Part shown: piece after piece, positions 1 to 6,104 of the stretch
Numbering within the stretch: position 1 is the stretch's first letter
Layout of the letters: each line of letters begins with the position of its first letter
Assembly (NCBI GenBank): GCA_024691465.1
Contig: JAILNO010000009.1
Span: 1 to 6,104, forward strand
From: Pseudobutyrivibrio sp.
GTDB lineage: Bacteria > Bacillota_A > Clostridia > Lachnospirales > Lachnospiraceae
Length of the DNA: 6,104 nucleotides
Direction: 5' to 3'
Notes under the pieces: model-generated
Database searches by the model: none
Told to the model about the DNA's origin: nothing
The model's input: only the letters and a program-made list of their open reading frames with translations
Made by a program: the position numbers and the translations under genes

Positions 1-548
1 CGCAACATCGTAACCGCATTGAGTGTGTGCTCTAACTTATCAATAGTCTGATGAGGAAGACCTGTCATGATATCTACGTTGACATTGTCGAAGCCTGCCT
101 TCCTAACTAAATCAAAGGTATGCAGGAAGCGATTATAATCGTGTATTCGGCCCAGTTCCTTCAGCTCGTCATCATTAGCAGATTGTAACCCTATAGATAG
201 GCGGTTGATACCTATGCTCCTATATACGTTAAGCTTCTCAGAAGACAGAGTGCCAGGATTGCATTCAACCGATATCTCGGCCAAAGGATCTATCTTGAAA
301 CATTGTTTAACAGTGGTGATAATGGCATCCATAAGATCCTCTGAAAGCCAGGATGGAGTGCCACCTCCTACATATATGGTAGATACGATACAACCTACAT
401 GGTGATCTGCTACATATTTAATCTCATTACACAAAGCAGCGACGTAACGCCGCTGCATTTTCTCATCGAATACTCCTGAAAGGAAATCGCAATATAAACA
501 TTTCTTAACACAAAAAGGTATATGAATATAAAGTTCGATAGGAGTCAT
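1..548 (-). CDS. hemW: HemW, radical-SAM-like heme chaperone (5' part of gene; C-terminus outside window)
   Basis: The first 182 codons are present, read leftward from ATG at 548-546; the rest lies beyond position 1. The N-terminus has the HemW/HemN-family [4Fe-4S] motif FCVKKCLYCDF, with cysteines 13, 17 and 20 (CX3CX2C) preceded by LYIHIP. Further family motifs are GGGTPS (61-66), ECNPGT (95-100), SIGLQS (118-123) and NVDIMTGLPHQT (157-168). Proteins of this short type are often labelled oxygen-independent coproporphyrinogen III oxidase, but the family is now known mainly as heme-binding HemW, implicated in heme delivery to respiratory enzymes. FCVKKCLYCDF fits the HemW subgroup, though the C-terminal HemW domain cannot be seen. 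The start is supported by a GAGG ribosome binding site (minus strand, 558-555) six bases upstream, inside the end of lepA. Only one base separates the lepA stop from this start, implying co-transcription and probably translational coupling. Confidence 0.93.
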   Translation of the reverse strand, partial: MTPIELYIHIPFCVKKCLYCDFLSGVFDEKMQRRYVAALCNEIKYVADHHVGCIVSTIYVGGGTPSWLSEDLMDAIITTVKQCFKIDPLAEISVECNPGTLSSEKLNVYRSIGINRLSIGLQSANDDELKELGRIHDYNRFLHTFDLVRKAGFDNVNVDIMTGLPHQTIDKLEHTLNAVTML

Positions 549-549
549 A

Positions 550-2355
550 TTAATCCTCGTCTAACTTAAGAACGCTCATGAAGGCTTCCTGTGGAATCTC
601 CACATTACCTACTTGACGCATCCTCTTTTTTCCTTCCTTCTGCTTCTCAAGAAGCTTCTTCTTACGTGAAATATCTCCACCATAACACTTGGCAAGTACA
701 TCTTTACGCATGGCCTTGACAGTCTCACGAGCGATAACCTTAGATCCTACGGCTGCCTGAATAGGAATTTCGAAAAGGTGACGAGGAATCTCTTCTTTGA
801 GCTTCTCGCACATCTTACGACCTCTTTCATAGGCTGTTCCAGAGAAGACAATGAAGGATAGCGCATCGACTTCTTCTTTATTAATAAGGATATCCAACTT
901 AACAAGGTCTGATTTCATGTAGCCCTTCATCTCATAGTCGAAGGATGCATAACCGCGAGAACGGCTCTTAAGGGCATCGAAAAAGTCGTAGATAATCTCG
1001 TTAAGAGGAAGAGTGTACTTAATAAGAGCACGAGTCTCTTCAATATATTCCATGCTAATGTACTGGCCACGACGCTCTTGGCATAGATCCATAATAGCGC
1101 CTATATAATCTGAAGTAACCATAATCTCGGCATCTACAATAGGTTCTTCCATGTACTCAATCTCACTAGGGTCAGGGAGATTGCTAGGGTTAGTAAGCTC
1201 TATCATGGTGCCGTCTGTCTTATATACTCTATAGACTACGCCTGGTGCAGTAGTGACTAAGTCAAGATTGTATTCTCTCTCAAGTCGCTCCTGAATAATC
1301 TCTAGGTGAAGTAATCCTAAGAATCCACAACGGAAACCGAAACCTAGAGCTATGGATGTCTCAGGCTCAAACTGAAGAGCTGCATCATTAAGCTGGAGCT
1401 TCTCTAGAGCATCTCTTAGATCTGGGTACTTGGCTCCATCTGCTGGATAGAGACCACAGTATACCATAGGGTTAACTTTCTTATAGCCAGGGAGTGGAGC
1501 TGCTGCTGGGTTGTTAACATGAGTGATAGTATCACCTACACGTGTATCACGTACATTCTTGATGGATGCTGTCATGTAACCTACCATACCAGCAGGTAGC
1601 TCATCACATGGAATGAACTGACCAGCGCCGAAATATCCTACCTCAACTACATCGAACTGAGCTCCGGTGGCCATCATCTTAACAGAATCTCCCACCTTGA
1701 GAGTACCTTCCTTAACTCGGCAAAATACGATTACGCCCTTGTAAGGATCATATAAAGAGTCGAAGATAAGTGCCTGAAGAGGAGCCTTAACATCACCCGT
1801 AGGCGCAGGAAGCTGGTTAACAATAGCCTCTAGTACGTCGTGTATATTAAGACCTGTCTTAGCTGAAATTTGAGGAGCATCCTGGGCCTCTAAGCCTATG
1901 ACATCCTCAATCTCTTCTATAACTCTGGCAGGATCAGCTGATGGCAAATCTATCTTATTAATAACAGGAATTACATCCAGGTCATGATCAAGAGCCAGAT
2001 AAACATTGGCAAGAGTCTGAGCCTCAATACCCTGAGCGGCATCAACCACCAGGATGGCTCCATCGCAAGCTGCCAGAGAACGAGAAACTTCATAATTAAA
2101 GTCAACATGTCCTGGAGTGTCGATGAGGTTGAAGATATACTCCTGTCCATCATCTGCCTTATATATGATACGAACAGCCTGAGACTTAATAGTGATGCCA
2201 CGCTCACGCTCTAGATCCATATTGTCGAGAACCTGGGCCTGCATCTCTCTATCTGTAAGAGTGCCAGTCATCTGTATAATTCGGTCAGCAAGTGTTGATT
2301 TACCGTGATCGATATGTGCTACAATACAAAAATTTCTGATTTTACTTTGATCCAT
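550..2355 (-). CDS. lepA: LepA / elongation factor 4, ribosome-associated translational GTPase
   Basis: A complete 601-residue protein, the usual LepA length. EF4 binds the ribosome and hydrolyses GTP; reported roles include back-translocation and help in initiation or ribosome assembly. It is usually dispensable in rich medium. The GTPase domain has G1 AHIDHGKST (13-21), G2 RGITI (52-56), G3 DTPGH (79-83, with the catalytic histidine at 83), G4 NKID (133-136) and G5 SAK (164-166). The beta-barrel and EF-G-like domains follow, with [15 protein letters not shown] near 338-352 and SRGYASFDY at 476-484. The LepA-specific basic C-terminal domain is at about 547-580 ([19 protein letters not shown]). 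That domain, and the absence of EF-G domain IV, separates it from EF-G. The ATG at 2355-2353 has GAGGTG five bases upstream (minus strand, 2366-2361). The gene overlaps no neighbour and leads directly into hemW. It is divergent from hrcA. Confidence 0.98.
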   Translation of the reverse strand: MDQSKIRNFCIVAHIDHGKSTLADRIIQMTGTLTDREMQAQVLDNMDLERERGITIKSQAVRIIYKADDGQEYIFNLIDTPGHVDFNYEVSRSLAACDGAILVVDAAQGIEAQTLANVYLALDHDLDVIPVINKIDLPSADPARVIEEIEDVIGLEAQDAPQISAKTGLNIHDVLEAIVNQLPAPTGDVKAPLQALIFDSLYDPYKGVIVFCRVKEGTLKVGDSVKMMATGAQFDVVEVGYFGAGQFIPCDELPAGMVGYMTASIKNVRDTRVGDTITHVNNPAAAPLPGYKKVNPMVYCGLYPADGAKYPDLRDALEKLQLNDAALQFEPETSIALGFGFRCGFLGLLHLEIIQERLEREYNLDLVTTAPGVVYRVYKTDGTMIELTNPSNLPDPSEIEYMEEPIVDAEIMVTSDYIGAIMDLCQERRGQYISMEYIEETRALIKYTLPLNEIIYDFFDALKSRSRGYASFDYEMKGYMKSDLVKLDILINKEEVDALSFIVFSGTAYERGRKMCEKLKEEIPRHLFEIPIQAAVGSKVIARETVKAMRKDVLAKCYGGDISRKKKLLEKQKEGKKRMRQVGNVEIPQEAFMSVLKLDED

Positions 2356-2360
2356 TAATT

Positions 2361-2366
2361 CACCTC
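2361..2366 (-). promoter_or_regulatory. lepA ribosome binding site
   Basis: GAGGTG on the minus strand, five bases from the lepA ATG. An additional perfect AGGAGG (minus strand, 2383-2378) lies further upstream but has no start codon at suitable spacing, so it is not the initiation site for lepA. Confidence 0.85.
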
Positions 2367-2375
2367 TTATTTGTG

Positions 2376-2424
2376 AGCCTCCTAGTCGATTATAGACTTC
2401 CCACTTGGGGTGGGAGGAGAGGCT
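2376..2424 (-). other. Foldable segment in lepA 5' leader (three-helix, candidate structured RNA)
   Basis: Read on the minus strand, three pairings nest neatly in 49 bases. The outer stem is AGCCUC (2424-2419) with GAGGCU (2381-2376). An inner hairpin is UCCCAC (2415-2410) with GUGGGA (2404-2399) over loop CCCAA. A second small hairpin is AGUC (2398-2395) with GACU (2387-2384). The two inner helices abut with no unpaired base. CCUCU at 2422-2418 could instead pair with AGAGG at 2367-2363, which is the lepA ribosome binding site, so an alternative fold is conceivable. I match it to no known riboswitch. The stems are short and could be chance. It is part of the mRNA only if lepA transcription starts upstream of 2424. 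Confidence 0.3.
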
Positions 2425-2447
2425 AAATACCTATAGTAGTTTATCAT
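2382..2447 (-). CDS. Possible 21-codon upstream reading frame in lepA leader
   Basis: On the minus strand, ATG at 2447-2445 is preceded by AAGGA (2457-2453) at five bases and runs to TAG at 2384-2382, 26 bases before the lepA ATG. The predicted peptide has three tyrosines near the N-terminus (NYYRY) and a proline group (SPPTPSG). It shows no recognisable domain. It spans most of the foldable segment at 2376-2424, so translating it would disturb that fold. A frame this short is common by chance, and its being transcribed depends on a promoter upstream of 2447. It is listed as a possible leader peptide only. Confidence 0.15.
   Translation of the reverse strand: MINYYRYLASPPTPSGKSIID
2389..2394 (-). 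promoter_or_regulatory. Candidate -10 box (TATAAT) for lepA, no matching -35
   Basis: A perfect TATAAT lies on the minus strand 33 bases before the lepA start codon. At 17 bases further upstream the hexamer is CCTCCC, which does not resemble TTGACA, and there is no TG at the extended -10 position. If used, the leader would be only about 25 bases and the fold at 2376-2424 would not be transcribed intact. It is an alternative to the upstream candidate at 2465-2495. Confidence 0.25.
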
Positions 2448-2464
2448 TTTTATCCTTATTAATA

Positions 2465-2495
2465 AATATAAAAAAATCATAAACACTGTTGACAA
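2465..2495 (-). promoter_or_regulatory. Candidate lepA promoter overlapping the hrcA -35 box
   Basis: On the minus strand, TTGTCA (2495-2490; five of six bases of TTGACA) is followed 19 bases later by TATATT (2470-2465; five of six of TATAAT). The 19-base spacing is longer than the usual 16-18, which weakens the call. The hexamer TTGTCA occupies almost the same bases as the hrcA -35 box read from the other strand. A start near 2458 would give lepA a leader of about 100 bases. Confidence 0.3.
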
Positions 2496-2517
2496 AATAG
2501 GTGGGTAGGTGTAAATT
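2489..2517 (+). promoter_or_regulatory. SigA-type promoter of the hrcA-grpE-dnaK operon
   Basis: A perfect -35 box TTGACA (2489-2494) is followed, after exactly 17 bases, by TAAATT (2512-2517; four of six bases of TATAAT, including T1, A2 and T6). The A/T-rich stretch at about 2441-2483 directly upstream could act as an UP element. Transcription would begin near 2524, placing the CIRCE operator in the first bases of the transcript. This is the standard arrangement for HrcA-repressed vegetative promoters. Confidence 0.78.
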
Positions 2518-2531
2518 AACCTCAGAATTAA

Positions 2532-2558
2532 TTAGCACTCTAGTTAAGTGAGTGCTAG
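2532..2558 (+). promoter_or_regulatory. CIRCE operator (HrcA binding site)
   Basis: The inverted repeat TTAGCACTC (2532-2540), nine bases, GAGTGCTAG (2550-2558) matches the CIRCE consensus TTAGCACTC-N9-GAGTGCTAA at 17 of 18 arm positions. The only departure is the final base, G for A, which in RNA still pairs as a U-G wobble. It lies between the predicted transcription start and the hrcA ribosome binding site. HrcA dimers bind this element and repress; release on heat shock is linked in other species to titration of GroEL, which HrcA needs for activity. No second CIRCE is visible before grpE or dnaK. Confidence 0.97.
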
Positions 2559-2592
2559 CAATTAAAACAGCTTTTTGAAGTGAGGTGAATGT

Positions 2593-3642
2593 ATGGCTGA
2601 TACAGAACTTGATGAGAGAAAAGTAAAAATTTTAAATGCTATTATTAAGAATTACTTAGAAACAGGCGAGCCAGTAGGTTCTCGTACCATTTCTAAATAT
2701 ACTGATTTGAATCTCAGTTCTGCAACCATTCGAAATGAGATGTCTGATTTAGAAGACCTGGGTTATATTGTTCAGCCCCATACTTCAGCAGGTCGTATTC
2801 CATCAGATAAGGGCTATAGATTCTATGTTAACAATCTAATAGCTGCTAAAGATAAAGAAGTATCTGATATGCAGGAGTGGATGATTGAGAAGACAGAGAA
2901 GATGGAGAGTCTTCTTAAGAATGTAGCTAAGGTGTTAGCAACTAATACTCAATACGCCACAATGGTTTCTGCACCATCAGTTGTTTCCAATAGACTTAAG
3001 TTCGTTCAGCTATCTGCTGTAGATGAGCATCAGGTGCTCTCAGTAGTGGTTATGGATGGCAATATAGTTAAGAATAAGATCATCAATATAGACAAGCCTC
3101 TCGATAATGAGACCATGCTTAAGCTTAATATGCTACTTAACACTAATCTTAACGGTCTTACAGTAGATCAGATTAATCTTGCACTTATTACTAAGCTTAA
3201 GGAACAGGCAGGTATCCATGATGAGATTATAGCTCAGGTCCTTGATACAGTGGCAGAGACCATCACACAGGATGATGATTTACAGGTATATACATCTGGT
3301 GCTACTAACATTTTCAAGTATCCAGAGCTTTCGGATTCCAAGAAAGCATCAGAGCTATTAACTACATTTGAAGAGAAGCAATCATTAATAGAGCTTCTCA
3401 ATGATAGTTCGGATGAAGAGAGTACAGGAATTCAGGTATATATCGGTGATGAGACACCTATTTCTACCATGAAGGATTGTTCGATTGTTACAGCAACATA
3501 TGAGCTGGGAGACGGTGTCAAAGGAACTATCGGCATCGTGGGACCTAAACGTATGGACTATGAGAATGTTGTTGATAATATAAAGAGCCTGAAGGGCCAG
3601 CTTGATAAGCTGCTTAAGAAGGAAGCCCAGAAGGATGAATGA
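2593..3642 (+). CDS. hrcA: HrcA, heat-inducible transcription repressor
   Basis: A complete 349-residue protein, typical for HrcA. It represses class I heat-shock operons by binding CIRCE as a dimer. The N-terminal winged helix-turn-helix occupies about residues 5-75. The recognition helix SSATIRNEM (42-50) is followed by SDLEDLGYIVQPHTSAGRIP and the signature SDKGYRFYVN (71-80). The middle GAF-like part and the dimerising insert cover roughly 100-300. QVYIGDE (281-287) and GTIGIVGPKRMDY (311-323) are conserved C-terminal HrcA motifs. The ATG has AGGTGA (2583-2588) four bases upstream; an ATG at 2589 is out of frame and soon stops. As first gene of the operon behind its own CIRCE site, it should be autoregulated. 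Its TGA stop overlaps an ATG (3639) that could be read as an alternative grpE start. Confidence 0.98.
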   Translation: MADTELDERKVKILNAIIKNYLETGEPVGSRTISKYTDLNLSSATIRNEMSDLEDLGYIVQPHTSAGRIPSDKGYRFYVNNLIAAKDKEVSDMQEWMIEKTEKMESLLKNVAKVLATNTQYATMVSAPSVVSNRLKFVQLSAVDEHQVLSVVVMDGNIVKNKIINIDKPLDNETMLKLNMLLNTNLNGLTVDQINLALITKLKEQAGIHDEIIAQVLDTVAETITQDDDLQVYTSGATNIFKYPELSDSKKASELLTTFEEKQSLIELLNDSSDEESTGIQVYIGDETPISTMKDCSIVTATYELGDGVKGTIGIVGPKRMDYENVVDNIKSLKGQLDKLLKKEAQKDE

Positions 3643-3653
3643 TTATTGAATTT

Positions 3654-3659
3654 AAGGAG
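3654..3659 (+). promoter_or_regulatory. grpE ribosome binding site, deciding a GTG start
   Basis: AAGGAG ends nine bases before an in-frame GTG at 3669. The ATG at 3660 directly abuts the site and is too close to be served by it. The ATG at 3639 overlaps the hrcA stop and has only a weaker AGAAGG (3629-3634) four bases upstream. The good spacing favours GTG at 3669. Confidence 0.7.
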
Positions 3660-3668
3660 ATGAAAGTA

Positions 3669-4307
3669 GTGGCAGAAGATAAAGAAAAGATGGAAGAGTT
3701 TTCTACTGAAGAAGCCGTAAAAGAGGCTGTAGAAAACGCAGAGGAGATGGCTAACGAGTCTTCGGAAGTTAAAGAGGAAGTTAAAGAGGAGGCTACTGAG
3801 GCAGAGGCTACTGATACAGAGGCTGAAGCTACAGAAGAGAAGAAAAAGCCATTTAAAAAGAAAGAAAAGAAAAAAGATAAAAGAGATGAGCAGATAGAAC
3901 AGCTTACAGATAGAGTTACTCGACAGATGGCTGAATTCGAGAATTTCAGACGTCGTACAGAGCAAGAGAAGTCACAGATGTTTGCAACTGGTGCAAAATC
4001 TATCGTAGAGAAGATTCTTCCTGTAGTTGATAACTTCGAAAGAGGTCTTGCTACAGTTGAGGAGGGAGCAGATCCATTTTCTGATGGAATGCTCATGATA
4101 TATAAGCAGATGCTTACTACTTTAGAAGAGGCAGGAGTTAAGCCAATCGAGGCAGTAGGACAGGAATTCAATCCAGATTTCCACAATGCAGTTATGCATG
4201 TAGAGGATGAGGAAGCAGGCGAGAATATAGTCGTTGAAGAATTCCAGAAGGGCTATATGTACAATGATACAGTAGTTCGTCACTCGATGGTTAAGGTTGC
4301 CAACTAG
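3669..4307 (+). CDS. grpE: GrpE, nucleotide exchange factor for DnaK
   Basis: GrpE dimers release ADP from DnaK and so set the pace of the chaperone cycle in the cytoplasm. From the preferred GTG start the protein has 212 residues, normal for the family. Residues 1-56 are an acidic, Ala/Glu/Thr-rich tail, presumably disordered. Residues 58-72 are strongly basic, with ten Lys and one Arg in fifteen. A long coiled-coil helix begins near 73 and includes AEFENFRRR (88-96). The family motif ILPVVDNFERGL follows at 116-127. The C-terminal beta domain that contacts DnaK ends with GYMYNDTVVRHSMVKVAN (195-212), a clear GrpE signature. An ATG start at 3639, overlapping the hrcA stop by the usual four bases, would add ten residues (MIIEFKEMKV) that do not look GrpE-like. 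It is co-transcribed with hrcA and controlled by the same CIRCE. Confidence 0.96.
   Translation: MAEDKEKMEEFSTEEAVKEAVENAEEMANESSEVKEEVKEEATEAEATDTEAEATEEKKKPFKKKEKKKDKRDEQIEQLTDRVTRQMAEFENFRRRTEQEKSQMFATGAKSIVEKILPVVDNFERGLATVEEGADPFSDGMLMIYKQMLTTLEEAGVKPIEAVGQEFNPDFHNAVMHVEDEEAGENIVVEEFQKGYMYNDTVVRHSMVKVAN
3765..3836 (+). repeat. Short in-frame tandem repeats in the acidic tail of grpE
   Basis: A 12-base unit GAAGTTAAAGAG occurs twice in tandem (3765-3776, 3777-3788), coding EVKEEVKE. GAGGCTACTGA then occurs at 3789-3799 and 3804-3814 with a 15-base period, coding EATEA/EATDT, and a degenerate copy follows near 3819-3833. All periods are multiples of three, so slippage would change the tail length without breaking the frame. 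This is low-complexity coding sequence rather than a mobile or regulatory repeat. Confidence 0.6.
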
Positions 4308-4335
4308 AGATGATTAACTGTTTATAACTTAGTAA

Positions 4336-6104
<1,769 letters not shown>

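Noticed and set aside
205..405. A 66-residue plus-strand frame inside hemW
   Set aside because: It is antisense to the conserved HemW coding region, has no ribosome binding site and resembles no known protein.
1971..2214. Frames on both strands inside the lepA GTPase region
   Set aside because: They are shadows of lepA in other frames; the real frame carries all five GTPase motifs.
2397..2417. A rho-independent terminator at the CTTCCCAC/GTGGGAGG hairpin
   Set aside because: No T-run follows the stem on either strand, and a terminator is not expected between divergent operons.
2430..2480. A 16-codon minus-strand frame (ATG at 2480-2478) in the A/T-rich intergenic tract
   Set aside because: It has no ribosome binding site and its low-complexity Phe/Ile/Lys content simply reflects the A/T-rich DNA.
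3614..4186. A 190-residue minus-strand reading frame across the hrcA end and most of grpE
   Set aside because: It is the complement of grpE's Glu/Lys/Ala-rich codons, giving a Ser/Phe-rich protein with no domain. grpE on the plus strand has clear family motifs. The overlapping minus frame at 3558-3965 is rejected for the same reason.

Overview
This window is a conserved bacterial chaperone and translation locus, most likely from a Bacillota (Firmicutes) member of class Clostridia, and plausibly a Lachnospiraceae-type gut or rumen organism. The evidence is the gene set (lepA, hemW, hrcA, grpE, dnaK), heat-shock control by a CIRCE/HrcA pair, strong AGGAGG-type ribosome binding sites, low-to-moderate GC, and a DnaK that lacks the roughly 23-residue N-terminal segment found in Gram-negative DnaK. 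The family-level guess rests on overall protein and codon flavour and is tentative.

Layout. Positions 1-548 (minus strand) hold the first 182 codons of hemW, cut by the window edge. Positions 550-2355 (minus) hold complete lepA, with its stop codon one base from the hemW start, so the two form a tight operon reading leftward. Positions 2356-2592 are a 237-base divergent intergenic region. It carries the hrcA promoter (TTGACA, 17 bases, TAAATT), a CIRCE operator, possible lepA promoter elements, and a small foldable segment in the lepA leader. Positions 2593-3642 (plus) hold hrcA, 3669-4307 grpE (GTG start preferred), and 4375-6104 the first 576 codons of dnaK, cut by the right edge.

How it works together. 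HrcA is expected to bind the CIRCE operator just downstream of the promoter and repress its own gene together with grpE and dnaK. DnaK is the ATP-driven Hsp70 chaperone and GrpE its nucleotide exchange factor; dnaJ would be expected beyond the right edge. The divergent operon makes LepA/EF4, a ribosome-associated GTPase, and HemW, a radical-SAM-like heme-binding protein. In Bacillus subtilis these genes lie in the same neighbourhood but all on one strand, so the divergent orientation here is the main organisational departure.

Nothing here looks like a new defence, mobile or biosynthetic system. The points most worth a second look are in the lepA-hrcA intergenic region: back-to-back promoter elements that may share the -35 zone, a compact three-helix fold ahead of lepA, and a 21-codon upstream reading frame with a ribosome-binding-like sequence that runs through that fold. 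These are hypotheses from reading the sequence, not established elements.
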